From assembly GCF_001708445.1 (NCBI RefSeq), contig NZ_CP015637.1:1489001-1553000 (forward strand): 64,000 bases of DNA, in the 5' to 3' direction. Source of the DNA: Pseudomonas fluorescens (GTDB lineage: Bacteria > Pseudomonadota > Gammaproteobacteria > Pseudomonadales > Pseudomonadaceae). Below, one piece after another: positions 46,105 through 56,280 of this stretch. Position numbers and translations under genes: made by a program. Positions within the stretch are counted from its first letter, which is position 1. Each line of letters begins with the position of its first letter. A model generated the notes under the pieces. That model saw nothing but the letters and a program-made list of their open reading frames with translations, had not been told where the DNA came from and did not search any database.

Positions 46105-47121
46105 TCAGCGTTCCACCGGTACCGACAGTGCTGGATGACCCAACGGATGCGTGCGCGCCGCAAAAAACTTCAGTTCCACGCCGCTGCCGTCAAACAACTC
46201 CGAATACCGCCGCTTCTGCTGGCGAATGAACCCGTCGCTACGTCCCGACACCGAGATCGCCAGAGTGGTCGGGCTGGCCTGGCGAATCGCATCCACCAGG
46301 TGTTTATCCTGCGGCCCCAGGTCGTGGCCGAAGATGCACAGCGCGCCGGCATGGGTGAGCAACTGCTCATAGCAGAACGACAGGTAATCCGAACTGCGGA
46401 TGGTCTTGAGCTTCTCCTGCACCTTGCCTTCGCTGACAAACAACGGCACATCGTCCAGGGTCTTGATCGTGTTGTTGATCGCGAAACTGCTGAGCAGGGT
46501 GCTGTCGGTGCTCGGCAATTTGCGCGCGGTGCCGTCGAGGTTGCGCACCAGGTGCAGGCCGCCGTGCAGGTAGAGAATGCGTGGTGCATCGGTGCGGGTA
46601 TTGCGCAGGTCGAAGCTGGCGTCGGCGCTGCGGAACAGGTCGTCGATGCCCGGCGTGTGCAGGATCGCCCAGTAGTTGAGCAGGTCGTAGTTGCTGGTGA
46701 AGACCGTGGGGTAGCTGGCCAGCTCGGCGTTGATCGTCGCCAGCGTCGACGGCTGCACCAGGCGCCATGGGATGTGCACGGCGTGGATGGTGTTGATCAG
46801 CGCTTCCTTGATTGCGTAATAGCGATTGCGCGGCGCCGCCGAGCTGACGGCCAGGGCCTTGTTGACCCGGCTGGTGGTTTTCAAGGCGCCCAGGGCCTGT
46901 TCGAAGCTGCGGGTTTGCAGGGCGTCGAACACACTCAGCTCGGATTGGCTCAGGGGTTTTTCTTCGACGGTGCGGGCGTTTTCGAACAACGAGTCGTAGG
47001 CAAAGTCCTCCCAAATCGCCCGGCTGGCGCCGTTGCCGATCAGAATCCCACTGAAGTCGATGGTGCTGCGCAGCGCGCTCCAGTCTTCAAGGTGGGCGTC
47101 AATATCCTGGAAATCCTTCAT
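46105..47121 (-). CDS. SIR2-like protein of the DUF4917 type
   Basis: A 338-residue soluble protein without signal or membrane helices. It matches the DUF4917 type of Pseudomonas hypothetical proteins. Four blocks recall the SIR2-like NAD-binding fold: ILIGNGAS (26-33, like GAGxS), FTSNYD (141-146, like TTNYD), LYLHGGLH (183-190) and CIFGHDLGPQD (about 262-272, like GYSxxxxD). No second domain or partner gene is attached. The fold is used by NAD-consuming enzymes and by several phage-defence effectors, but no activity is shown for this type. Stands alone, between convergent and divergent neighbours. Confidence 0.68.
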   Translation of the reverse strand: MKDFQDIDAHLEDWSALRSTIDFSGILIGNGASRAIWEDFAYDSLFENARTVEEKPLSQSELSVFDALQTRSFEQALGALKTTSRVNKALAVSSAAPRNRYYAIKEALINTIHAVHIPWRLVQPSTLATINAELASYPTVFTSNYDLLNYWAILHTPGIDDLFRSADASFDLRNTRTDAPRILYLHGGLHLVRNLDGTARKLPSTDSTLLSSFAINNTIKTLDDVPLFVSEGKVQEKLKTIRSSDYLSFCYEQLLTHAGALCIFGHDLGPQDKHLVDAIRQASPTTLAISVSGRSDGFIRQQKRRYSELFDGSGVELKFFAARTHPLGHPALSVPVER

Positions 47122-47244
47122 CGCGGTGGGTCTACTCGAAATCGGCTGGACGCAGACTTTATCATGAGCGAGGGTTGATCCTGGTCAAGGTGCACCATGC
47201 GCTCTCAGTGGATTCTGTCGGCATAACGCCTCTGAGGATTCGCC

Positions 47245-48393
47245 ATGAGCAGTACCTTCTTCATTCCCGCCGTCAACATCATGGGCACTGATTGCCTCGA
47301 CGAAGCGATGGTTGCCATCCGCAACTACGGTTTTCGCAAGGCCCTGATCGTCACCGACGCCGGCTTGGCCAAGGCCGGCGTGGCCAGCATGATCGCCGAG
47401 AAACTGGCGATGCAGGACATCGACTCGGTCATCTACGATGGCGCCAAGCCCAACCCCAATGTGGAAAACGTCGAGAAAGGCCTGGCGCTGTTGCAGCAAA
47501 GTGCCTGCGATTTTGTCGTGTCCCTGGGCGGCGGTTCGCCCCATGACTGCGCCAAGGGTATCGCCCTGTGCGCCACCAACGGCGGGCATATCGGCGACTA
47601 TGAAGGGGTCGACCAATCCAGCAAGCCGCAACTGCCACTGGTGGCCATCAACACCACCGCCGGCACCGCCAGCGAGATGACCCGGTTCTGCATCATCACC
47701 GACGAAACCCGCCACGTGAAAATGGCCATCGTCGACCGCAACGTCACGCCGCTGCTGTCGGTCAACGACCCCTCGCTGATGGTCGGCATGCCCAAGGGGC
47801 TTACCGCCGCCACCGGCATGGATGCGTTGACCCACGCCATCGAAGCCTACGTATCCACGGCCGCCACGCCGATCACCGACGCCTGCGCGATCAAGGCCAT
47901 CGAGCTGATCAGCGCCAACCTGCGCCTGGCCGTACGCGACGGTACTGACAAAGCCGCGCGGGAAAACATGGCGTATGCCCAGTTCCTCGCCGGCATGGCC
48001 TTCAACAATGCTTCCCTGGGGTTCGTGCATGCCATGGCTCACCAACTGGGCGGCCTGTACGACCTGCCCCACGGCGTGTGCAACGCGGTGTTGCTGCCCC
48101 ATGTGCAAAGCTTCAATGCCAGCGTCAGCGCCAAGCGCCTGAGCGATGTCGGCCGTGCACTGGGCGCGGACATCAAGGGGGGCTGTGCGGAAGAGGGCGC
48201 CCAGGCTGCCATTGCCGCGATTCGTACATTGGCCCTGGACGTCGAAATCCCAGCGGGCCTGCGTGAGCTGGGGGCCAAGTTGCAGGATATCCCGCTGCTG
48301 GCGGCCAATGCATTGAAGGATGCCTGTGGGCTGACCAACCCACGACGGGCTGATCAGCGTCAGATCGAGGAGATCTTCCGCAGCGCATTCTGA
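47245..48393 (+). CDS. Iron-containing alcohol dehydrogenase (YiaY-like)
   Basis: A 382-residue group III alcohol dehydrogenase. NAD is bound through the [15 protein letters not shown] segment (about 93-107), and the iron ligands are His262 and His266 ([11 protein letters not shown]) and His276 ([10 protein letters not shown]) with an Asp near 193. Length and motifs fit E. coli YiaY (383). TGAGGAT precedes the ATG. Substrate may be ethanol or another short alcohol or aldehyde; nothing in the neighbourhood narrows it. Confidence 0.88.
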   Translation: MSSTFFIPAVNIMGTDCLDEAMVAIRNYGFRKALIVTDAGLAKAGVASMIAEKLAMQDIDSVIYDGAKPNPNVENVEKGLALLQQSACDFVVSLGGGSPHDCAKGIALCATNGGHIGDYEGVDQSSKPQLPLVAINTTAGTASEMTRFCIITDETRHVKMAIVDRNVTPLLSVNDPSLMVGMPKGLTAATGMDALTHAIEAYVSTAATPITDACAIKAIELISANLRLAVRDGTDKAARENMAYAQFLAGMAFNNASLGFVHAMAHQLGGLYDLPHGVCNAVLLPHVQSFNASVSAKRLSDVGRALGADIKGGCAEEGAQAAIAAIRTLALDVEIPAGLRELGAKLQDIPLLAANALKDACGLTNPRRADQRQIEEIFRSAF

Positions 48394-48404
48394 TCCTTGC
48401 TGTG

Positions 48405-48716
48405 GCGAGCGGGCTTGCCCTTTGGGCAAGCCCTAATGCCGTTCAGTTAAGCGGACATCGCCTTCTGTAGGAGCGAGCTTGCTCGCGAAAAACGTCAACG
48501 ATAACGCGTGTTTCCTGAATGAACGCGGCGTGGCTTGCCCCGCGTTGGGGCGCGAAGCGGCCCCATTACAGGCGATGTGTTTTTAACTGACACACCGCGG
48601 TGCGTGGTTTTGGGGCTGCTACGCAGCCCAACGCGGGGCAAGCCCGCTCGCCACAACAAGCCTGCTCGCCGCAACAGGCCCGCTCGCCGCAACAAGCCTG
48701 CTCATCCCACAATAAA
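48405..48716. repeat. REP cluster after the alcohol dehydrogenase gene
   Basis: Fills the 350-base gap 48394-48743. It holds a short hairpin (GGGCTTGCCC / GGGCAAGCCC, 48411-48432), a single GTAGGAGCGAGC-family arm (48464-48489), and a TGGCGAG-family REPIN from about 48528 to 48655 whose left end has decayed. Several extra right-arm copies (CGCTCGCCGCAACA-like) run up to 48716. The REPIN centre matches, inverted, that at 38814-38990. No gene is present. Confidence 0.85.
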
Positions 48717-48743
48717 CCCATCTACTTGCCACAGGCGATCACA

Positions 48744-49718
<975 letters not shown>

Positions 49719-49844
49719 GGCGGGTCCTATTGGGCGATTTCAAGAAAGGTTCCAAGGGTATGCCTCGTGCCGCCAAGCGTCCAGTCAGAGGAACGTTGCG
49801 CGTGTCCCAACAGTCCATCTCCTACCCGCAAGGAGAACTGCCCC

Positions 49845-50921
49845 ATGAAACGTCGCTACAGCTGGCCACTCTGGACCATTGCCGGATTACTGGTGGTCCT
49901 GGTCGCCGTGAGCATCGCGCTGCCCTATCTGGTGCGTAACTACCTGAATGACAAGCTCGCCGACATGGGCGATTACCGCGGCCAGGTTACCGACGTGGAC
50001 CTCGCGCTGTGGCGTGGCGCGTACAGGATCAACGGCCTTGAGATCATCAAGGTCGACGGCAAGGTGCCCGTCCCGTTCGTCAAGGCGCCGCTGATCGACC
50101 TGGCAGTAAGCTGGCACTCTCTTTGGTACGACCACGCGGTGGTGGCCAAAGTGCTGTTTATCCAGCCCGAAGTGAACTTCGTCGACGGCGGCGCCAACAA
50201 GCAAGCCTCCCAGACCGGTAAAGGCACCGACTGGCGCGAGCAGCTGAGTAAGTTGGCCCCCATCACCCTCGATGAGGTGCGTATTGAGGACGGCAAGATC
50301 GCCTTCCACAACTTCAGTTCCAAACCCGTGGTGAAGATCGACGCGACCGACGTCAACGCCAGCTTCTACAACCTGACCAATGTGGTGAACGTCAAAGGCC
50401 GGCGCGACGCGCGGTTCGACGGCAAGGCCCTGCTGCAAGGCCAGGCCCCGCTGGAAGCCACCGCCACCTTCGACCCGCTGAGCAATTTCGAGAATTTCGA
50501 GTTTCGCTTTCGCGCCAGGGACTTGCAGCTCAAGCGCATGAATGACTTCGCCTCGGCCTATGGCAAGTTCGACTTCAAGGCCGGTACCGGGGATGTGGTG
50601 ATCGAGGCCCAGGCGGAAAAAGGCCAATTGACCGGGTACATCAAGCCGCTGCTGCGTGATGTAGAGGTCTTCGACTGGCAGCAGGATGTGGAGAACAAGG
50701 ACAAGAACATCTTTCGTTCGATCTGGGAGGCCGTGGTGGGCACCAGCGAGACCGTGCTGAAGAACCAGGCGAAGAACCAGTTCGCCACCCGCGTGGAACT
50801 CAGTGGCAGCGTGCATCAGCAAAATGTCAGCGCGTTCTCTGCATTTTTGGCGATTTTGCGTAACGGTTTTATCCAAGCATTCAATGCGCGCTATGAACAG
50901 CCCAAGCCCAGTGCTGACTGA
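49845..50921 (+). CDS. DUF748/AsmA-like envelope protein
   Basis: A 358-residue protein with one N-terminal membrane helix (about 8-28) and a periplasmic domain of long beta-strand type (YRGQVTDVDLALWRGAYRINGLEIIKVDG, then ITLDEVRIEDGKIAFHNFS), the DUF748 pattern seen in AsmA-like lipid-transport proteins. The open frame extends far upstream through the repeats, but AGGAGAA at 49831 and the family start MKRRYSWPLW fix the ATG at 49845. Function presumably in envelope lipid or protein assembly; not proven. Single gene divergent from cysK. Confidence 0.8.
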   Translation: MKRRYSWPLWTIAGLLVVLVAVSIALPYLVRNYLNDKLADMGDYRGQVTDVDLALWRGAYRINGLEIIKVDGKVPVPFVKAPLIDLAVSWHSLWYDHAVVAKVLFIQPEVNFVDGGANKQASQTGKGTDWREQLSKLAPITLDEVRIEDGKIAFHNFSSKPVVKIDATDVNASFYNLTNVVNVKGRRDARFDGKALLQGQAPLEATATFDPLSNFENFEFRFRARDLQLKRMNDFASAYGKFDFKAGTGDVVIEAQAEKGQLTGYIKPLLRDVEVFDWQQDVENKDKNIFRSIWEAVVGTSETVLKNQAKNQFATRVELSGSVHQQNVSAFSAFLAILRNGFIQAFNARYEQPKPSAD

Positions 50922-50978
50922 ACCACGCGCCTAATGGATGTGTGACCCGCCATTCAGAGACTGAATAACCCGTCTGCG

Positions 50979-51008
50979 TTCACAGTCGCCGGGGCCGCGC
51001 GGTATAGT
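50979..51008 (+). promoter_or_regulatory. Candidate promoter of the MoxR/VWA operon
   Basis: TTCACA (50979-50984) and TATAGT (51003-51008) are 18 bases apart, with the start codon of the ATPase gene 30 bases downstream. A reasonable sigma-70 promoter by sequence. Confidence 0.4.
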
Positions 51009-51038
51009 CCGGGCATTGATGAATTCGAGGAATGACCG

Positions 51039-51884
51039 ATGAAGTTCGAAGGCACCCAGGCCTACGTTGCCACCGATGACCTGAAACTGGCCGTCAACGC
51101 TGCCATCACCCTGGAGCGCCCGTTGCTGGTCAAGGGCGAGCCGGGCACCGGCAAGACCATGCTCGCCGAGCAACTGGCCGAATCCTTCGGTGCCAAGCTG
51201 ATCACCTGGCACATCAAGTCCACCACCAAGGCCCACCAGGGCCTGTATGAGTACGACGCGGTCAGCCGGCTGCGCGACTCGCAATTGGGCGTGGACAAGG
51301 TGCACGACGTGCGCAACTACCTGAAGAAGGGCAAGCTCTGGGAAGCCTTCGAGTCCGAAGAGCGGGTGATCCTGCTGATCGATGAAATCGACAAGGCCGA
51401 CATCGAGTTCCCCAACGACCTGCTGCAAGAACTCGACAAGATGGAGTTCTACGTCTACGAAATCGACGAGACCATCAAGGCCAAGAAACGCCCGATCATC
51501 ATCATTACCTCCAACAACGAAAAAGAGCTGCCGGACGCGTTCCTGCGCCGCTGCTTCTTCCACTACATCGCCTTCCCCGACCGCACCACCCTGCAAAAGA
51601 TCGTCGACGTGCACTACCCCGACATCAAGAAAGACCTGGTCAGCGAAGCGCTGGACGTGTTCTTCGACGTGCGCAAAGTACCGGGCCTGAAGAAAAAGCC
51701 CTCCACCTCCGAACTGGTGGACTGGCTCAAGTTGTTGATGGCCGACAATATCGGCGAAGCGGTGCTGCGCGAGCGCGACCCGACCAAGGCCATCCCGCCC
51801 CTGGCCGGTGCCTTGGTCAAGAACGAGCAAGACGTGCAGTTGCTGGAACGTCTGGCGTTCATGAGCCGTCGCGGTAATCGCTAA
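51039..51884 (+). CDS. MoxR-family AAA+ ATPase
   Basis: A 281-residue AAA+ ATPase. Walker A is GEPGTGKT (33-40), Walker B ILLIDE (111-116), sensor 1 lies in ITSNNEKELPDAFLRRC with its arginine finger (about 150-168). MoxR proteins act as chaperones that insert metal cofactors or activate complexes, together with a von Willebrand factor A partner. Here the VWA gene follows with a one-base overlap (TAATG). The target enzyme is not encoded nearby. Confidence 0.88.
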   Translation: MKFEGTQAYVATDDLKLAVNAAITLERPLLVKGEPGTGKTMLAEQLAESFGAKLITWHIKSTTKAHQGLYEYDAVSRLRDSQLGVDKVHDVRNYLKKGKLWEAFESEERVILLIDEIDKADIEFPNDLLQELDKMEFYVYEIDETIKAKKRPIIIITSNNEKELPDAFLRRCFFHYIAFPDRTTLQKIVDVHYPDIKKDLVSEALDVFFDVRKVPGLKKKPSTSELVDWLKLLMADNIGEAVLRERDPTKAIPPLAGALVKNEQDVQLLERLAFMSRRGNR

Positions 51885-53062
51885 TGTTGCTCAACCTGTT
51901 CAACGAGATGCGTGCCGCCAAGGTGCCGGTGTCGGTGCGCGAGCTGCTCGACCTGATCAACGCGCTCAAGCAGCGCGTGACCTTCGCCGACATGGACGAG
52001 TTTTACTACTTGGCCCGGGCGATCCTGGTGAAGGACGAGCGGCACTTCGACAAGTTCGACCGCGCCTTCAGCGCCTATTTCAACGGCCTGGAAAAGCTCG
52101 ACGACCACCTGCAGGCGCTGATCCCCGAAGACTGGCTGCACAAGGAATTCGAGCGCTCGCTGAGCGACGAAGAACGCGCGCAGATCCAGTCCCTGGGCGG
52201 CCTGGACAAGCTGATCGAAGCGTTCAAGAAACGCCTGGAAGAACAGAAGGAACGTCACGCAGGCGGTAACAAGTGGATCGGCACCGGCGGTACCAGCCCG
52301 TTCGGCTCCGGCGGCTACAACCCTGAAGGCATTCGCGTCGGCGACGCTGGCAAGCGCCAGGGCAAGGCGGTAAAAGTCTGGGATCAGCGCGAGTACAAGA
52401 ACCTCGACGATCAGGTCGAGTTGGGTACGCGCAATATCAAGATCGCCCTGCGCCGCCTGCGCAAGTTCGCGCGCCAGGGCGCTGCCGAAGAGCTGGATAT
52501 CGACGGTACCATCGACCACACCGCCCGCGATGCCGGGCTGCTGAATATCCAGATGCGCCCGGAACGGCGTAACACCATCAAGCTATTGTTGCTGTTCGAT
52601 ATCGGCGGCTCGATGGATGCCCACGTAAAAATCTGCGAAGAACTGTTCTCGGCGTGCAAGACCGAGTTCAAGCACCTGGAGTATTTCTACTTCCACAACT
52701 TCGTGTACGAGTCGGTGTGGAAGAACAACCAGCGCCGCACGTCGGAACGCACCTCCACCCAGGATCTGCTGCACAAGTATGGCGCCGACTACAAAGTGAT
52801 CTTTATCGGCGATGCGTCGATGGCACCGTATGAAATTACCCAGGCCGGCGGCAGCGTCGAACACTGGAATGAAGAGCCGGGGTATGTGTGGATGCAGCGC
52901 TTCATGGCCAAGTACAAGAAGCTGATCTGGATTAACCCGTATCCCAAGGATACGTGGGGTTATACGGCATCGACGGGGATTGTGCGGGAGCTGGTCGAGG
53001 ATCAGATGTATCCGCTCACCTTGCGCGGGCTGGAAGAAGGGATGCGGTTTTTGTCGAAGTAG
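51884..53062 (+). CDS. VWA-domain CoxE-like protein, partner of MoxR
   Basis: A 392-residue protein whose C-terminal half (about 230-390) is a von Willebrand factor A domain of the CoxE/YehP type. The metal-site motif reads DIGGSM (Asp239-Met244) where most relatives have DxSGS, so the first serine is replaced by glycine. The N-terminal half is helical (LLDLINALKQRVTFADMDEFYYLARAIL) and carries a glycine-rich linker. Co-translated with the MoxR ATPase and ended by the terminator at 53067-53099. Confidence 0.85.
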   Translation: MLLNLFNEMRAAKVPVSVRELLDLINALKQRVTFADMDEFYYLARAILVKDERHFDKFDRAFSAYFNGLEKLDDHLQALIPEDWLHKEFERSLSDEERAQIQSLGGLDKLIEAFKKRLEEQKERHAGGNKWIGTGGTSPFGSGGYNPEGIRVGDAGKRQGKAVKVWDQREYKNLDDQVELGTRNIKIALRRLRKFARQGAAEELDIDGTIDHTARDAGLLNIQMRPERRNTIKLLLLFDIGGSMDAHVKICEELFSACKTEFKHLEYFYFHNFVYESVWKNNQRRTSERTSTQDLLHKYGADYKVIFIGDASMAPYEITQAGGSVEHWNEEPGYVWMQRFMAKYKKLIWINPYPKDTWGYTASTGIVRELVEDQMYPLTLRGLEEGMRFLSK

Positions 53063-53066
53063 CCGC

Positions 53067-53099
53067 AACCTGTAGCCCTCGAAGCTACAGGTTTGCTTT
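53067..53099 (+). terminator. Terminator after the MoxR/VWA operon
   Basis: AACCTGTAGC (53067-53076) and GCTACAGGTT (53084-53093) form a perfect 10-bp stem around seven bases, followed by TGCTTTC. Being symmetric, it may also end the convergent EF-hand gene transcript. Confidence 0.75.
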
Positions 53100-53638
53100 C
53101 AGCAGCGCTCGGCGTCGATCCAACCGAACTTCAGAAACAGCGCGGAAAACTGTTTGAGCAATTCAGCATCCTTGTGGGTGACCTTGCCGTCATTATTGAC
53201 ATCCTGATTGATCGAAACACTGCCTAGGCCATTGTCGTCCCCGTAAATCGCCGCGGTGTAGACAATGCTTTCATCCGTAGGTGCGCCCTCGCCCTGGTGA
53301 AAGTGCAGACGCACGGTGTCGGGTATGCCGTTGCCGCCAAAGTCGCGGGCAAACACCTTTAAGTATTTGTCGAAAGGTGCGTCGAGGCTGAACCAATTGA
53401 ACTCAACAAACAATTGGGCCAGTTCAATTGCCAGTGCCCGGTCGACGGCATCGATGACGCCATCCTGGTTCACATCATCGGCAATCACCCAATCCAGCTG
53501 CCCGTCATCGGTAATATCGAAGGCCGTGGCCTGCCGGACGAGAGTCGGGGTGTGGGTATCATCATGAAACTCCAGACTGACCACATCGGGCACATCATTA
53601 TCGAGGACATCCTGTGCATAGATTTTCAAGTAGCGCAT
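53099..53638 (-). CDS. Duplicated EF-hand-like (dockerin-type) protein, unknown function
   Basis: A 179-residue acidic protein without signal peptide or membrane helix; I do not recognise a named family. It consists of two copies of one module (residues about 3-82 and 92-173): YLKIYAQD/YLKVFARD, VPDVVSLEFH/IPDTVRLHFH, then a 12-residue calcium loop (DVNQDGVIDAVD at 55-66, DVNNDGKVTHKD at 146-157) and AQLFVEFNW/SALFLKFGW. Loop residues 1, 3, 5, 6 and 12 fit EF-hand or dockerin loops. A third loop-like stretch is at 41-52 (DITDDGQLDWVI). It probably binds calcium; role unknown. Confidence 0.75.
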   Translation of the reverse strand: MRYLKIYAQDVLDNDVPDVVSLEFHDDTHTPTLVRQATAFDITDDGQLDWVIADDVNQDGVIDAVDRALAIELAQLFVEFNWFSLDAPFDKYLKVFARDFGGNGIPDTVRLHFHQGEGAPTDESIVYTAAIYGDDNGLGSVSINQDVNNDGKVTHKDAELLKQFSALFLKFGWIDAERC

Positions 53639-53758
53639 GTTGGAACCCTAGTGAATGAAGCACTAAGACTTCCACATGCACCCACTCGAACCAAGACGGC
53701 AATGCCCATCAGGCATGTGAGACTAATCCTGACCGTCATTCGGGCGCCATAACAGCGC

Positions 53759-54667
53759 TCAAATGAACCGGCGTAAAAAATCCACCTGCTGCCGATGCGC
53801 CGTTTCCTGCACCACCGGCGCCAGCCTCACCTTCTCCCCCGGCAGGCACTGCGCCAGGCGCGCCAACGCCAGTGGCGTCAACGCGCCCAGGCGCGGATAG
53901 CCGCCGATCGTCTGCCGATCATTGAGCAACACAATCGGCTGCCCATCCGGCGGCACCTGGATCGCGCCCAACGGAATCCCTTCGGAAATCAGTGACGGCC
54001 CCTGGTACTGCAACGGCGTGCCCAGCAAGCGCATGCCCATGCGGTCGGCGCGACTGTCCAGAGTCCAGTCGGTATTGAAGGCATCAAACAGGCTCTGGCC
54101 GCTGAACTGACCGATTTGGGCGCCGACGATCACATCCAGCGGCGCCTTGGCTGGCAACGCCGGCGTGCTCAGCACTTTCATCGCTGCGCCGGTACCGGAA
54201 TAGGCCAACCGCGCGCCTTCGGCCAACGCCTCGCCAAAGCCGTTCAAGCCACCCAGTTCCTCCCGTACCACGGTGGCGCAACTGCCCAGCACATCCGGCG
54301 CATCAAACCCACCCGGTGCAGCCAGGTAAGCCCGCGCGCCGCTGAACGGTTGGGTAAAGCGCAAACGCTGACCCTTTTGCAGGATAAAACTGCGCCCAGG
54401 GCTGATCGCACGCTCATCGATGTAGGCGCCCAAGTCCGCGCCGGCCAAGGCCAGCAAGCAATATTCCTCGGCCTGTACGGTAAAGCCGCCGAGGGTAATT
54501 TCCACCACCGGCGCATCCAGCGCATTGTCCAGCAGCCAATTGGCCCAGGACATCGACACCCAATCCAGCGCACCGCCCTGGGTCACGCCCAAGTGGCGCA
54601 CGCCAAAACGTCCGGCGTCCTGCAACAGGCACAGCGGGGTGCTGGCCTCGATGATCAAGCGGCTCAT
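53759..54667 (-). CDS. pxpC: 5-oxoprolinase subunit C
   Basis: A 302-residue subunit of the PxpABC ATP-dependent 5-oxoprolinase, the KipA/biotin-dependent carboxyltransferase-like part. The segment DAGRFGVRHLGVTQGGALD (about 17-35) is its hallmark, and PDGQPIVLLNDRQTIGGYPRLG lies further on (about 239-260). It converts 5-oxo-L-proline, a damage product of glutamine and glutamate, to glutamate with PxpA and PxpB. It overlaps pxpB by four bases (ATGA). Last gene of the operon pxpA-pxpB-pxpC. Confidence 0.9.
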   Translation of the reverse strand: MSRLIIEASTPLCLLQDAGRFGVRHLGVTQGGALDWVSMSWANWLLDNALDAPVVEITLGGFTVQAEEYCLLALAGADLGAYIDERAISPGRSFILQKGQRLRFTQPFSGARAYLAAPGGFDAPDVLGSCATVVREELGGLNGFGEALAEGARLAYSGTGAAMKVLSTPALPAKAPLDVIVGAQIGQFSGQSLFDAFNTDWTLDSRADRMGMRLLGTPLQYQGPSLISEGIPLGAIQVPPDGQPIVLLNDRQTIGGYPRLGALTPLALARLAQCLPGEKVRLAPVVQETAHRQQVDFLRRFI

Positions 54668-55368
54668 GCCTGCGCCTCCAACGGCGTGTCATCGCCACCC
54701 AGGTTGATAAACTCGGCGTGGCTGACGGCGGCAAAACGCACCGTGTCGCCCGGTTGCATCAGGCTGTAGCCGTCGCGCTCGCGGTCAAACAACTTGGCCG
54801 GGGTGCGGCCAATCAGGTTCCAACCACCAGGGGAGACCACCGGATAGGCGGCGGTTTGCCGTTCGGCAATGCCCACGCTGCCGGCCGCCACGCGTTTGCG
54901 CGGGGTGTTGAGACGCGCAGTGGCGAGGGCTTCGTCCACCAAGCCCATAAAGGCAAAACCGGGAGCGAAGCCGAGGGCAAATACCTGGTATTCGTGGGCA
55001 CTGTGGCGGCGGATGACATCCTCCACCGAAAGGCCGCTGCGCCGGCTGAGCAAGCTCAGCTCAGGCCCGACGCTCAGGTCATACCACACCGGCAGCACAT
55101 GGCACTGGCCACTGCCCTGGGCCTGGGGTTGCAGGTCGGTCAGCGCCTGGTCGATCAATCCCCGTGCTTGCGCCGGGCTCAACGCAGTGAGGTCGTAATG
55201 CACCATCAAGGTGGTGTAGGACGGCACCAGATCCACCAGCGCCGTGCCAAAACCGCTGCGCAAGCGCTGGGTAGCGGCGAGCATCCACGGCATGTTGGCT
55301 TCGGCAATCACCTCGAACAGACGCACCATCAGGCAGTCGATCGCCACCACTTCAATCCGTGGCTTCAT
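54664..55368 (-). CDS. pxpB: 5-oxoprolinase subunit B
   Basis: A 234-residue KipI-like subunit. [15 protein letters not shown] (about 91-105) and [18 protein letters not shown] (about 129-146) are the family signatures; the second is the GFxPGFxYxG loop. KipI/KipA homologues also inhibit a sporulation kinase in Bacillus, but linkage to pxpA and pxpC indicates the 5-oxoprolinase here. Four-base overlaps with both neighbours point to strict coupling of the three subunits. Confidence 0.9.
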   Translation of the reverse strand: MKPRIEVVAIDCLMVRLFEVIAEANMPWMLAATQRLRSGFGTALVDLVPSYTTLMVHYDLTALSPAQARGLIDQALTDLQPQAQGSGQCHVLPVWYDLSVGPELSLLSRRSGLSVEDVIRRHSAHEYQVFALGFAPGFAFMGLVDEALATARLNTPRKRVAAGSVGIAERQTAAYPVVSPGGWNLIGRTPAKLFDRERDGYSLMQPGDTVRFAAVSHAEFINLGGDDTPLEAQA

Positions 55369-56105
55369 GCTGACTTCAATGCCTCGCGGATGCGCTGCAC
55401 GGCGGCGATCGAACTGGCGTTGTCACCGTGCACACATAGGGTGTTGGCCTGCAAGACCAACGGGCTGCCGTCGCTGGCGGTCAGGGGTTCGCCACGGGAG
55501 AGGGTCAAGGATTGCTGGACGATGACCTCCGGATCGTGGTGCACCGCACCCGGCAATTGACGCGAAACCAGATGGCCGTTGGGATCGTAGGCACGGTCAG
55601 CGAAGGCCTCGAACCACAGGATCACCCCATATTCGTCACCCAGTGCCTGGGCCGCGCTGTTGTCGCGGGTGGCCAGCAGCATCAGCGGCAGGTCGCCGTA
55701 GGCGGCCACGGCCTGGATCACTGCACGCAACTGCGCCGGGTTGGCCATCATGTCGTTGTACATCGCGCCATGGGGTTTGACGTAACTGACACGCCCGCCC
55801 TGGGCGCGGCAGATGCCCTCCAGCGCGCCGATCTGGTAGTGCAACAGGTCCTGGATTTCCTGGGGGGTGTAGGCCATGGAACGGCGGCCGAAACCTTGCA
55901 GGTCCTGGTACGCCGGGTGCGCGCCGACCTGTACGCCGTGTTTGAGGGCCAGGCTGACGGTCTTGCGCATGATGCTCGGGTCGCCGGCATGAAAACCGCA
56001 AGCCACGTTGGCGCAATCGATGAACGGCATGACCTCGGCATCCAGACCCAGGGTCCAGTTGCCAAAGCTTTCGCCGATGTCGCAGTTCAATAGCAGGCGG
56101 CTCAC
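55365..56105 (-). CDS. pxpA: 5-oxoprolinase subunit A (LamB/YcsF family)
   Basis: A 246-residue LamB/YcsF-type TIM-like barrel, the PxpA subunit. [12 protein letters not shown] (7-18), [14 protein letters not shown] (33-46) and [16 protein letters not shown] (about 60-75) are the conserved blocks. First gene of the three-gene operon, divergent from a LysR-type regulator across 175 bases, which likely controls it. Confidence 0.92.
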   Translation of the reverse strand: MSRLLLNCDIGESFGNWTLGLDAEVMPFIDCANVACGFHAGDPSIMRKTVSLALKHGVQVGAHPAYQDLQGFGRRSMAYTPQEIQDLLHYQIGALEGICRAQGGRVSYVKPHGAMYNDMMANPAQLRAVIQAVAAYGDLPLMLLATRDNSAAQALGDEYGVILWFEAFADRAYDPNGHLVSRQLPGAVHHDPEVIVQQSLTLSRGEPLTASDGSPLVLQANTLCVHGDNASSIAAVQRIREALKSA

Positions 56106-56280
56106 GGTGGTTGCTCCTGTAGGCTTTGTTTTTTTGTAGTGTGGGATTTTTTACACAGAACTCGCAACTTGTCCTGATACCCCAACGACGCTTATCGTGG
56201 AATGGCTCGATTTTTGGCGTTTGCCCGGTGCGGCGTCCAACTAATAAAAACCGATCCATGCATAAGAAAAAGTTGATCCC

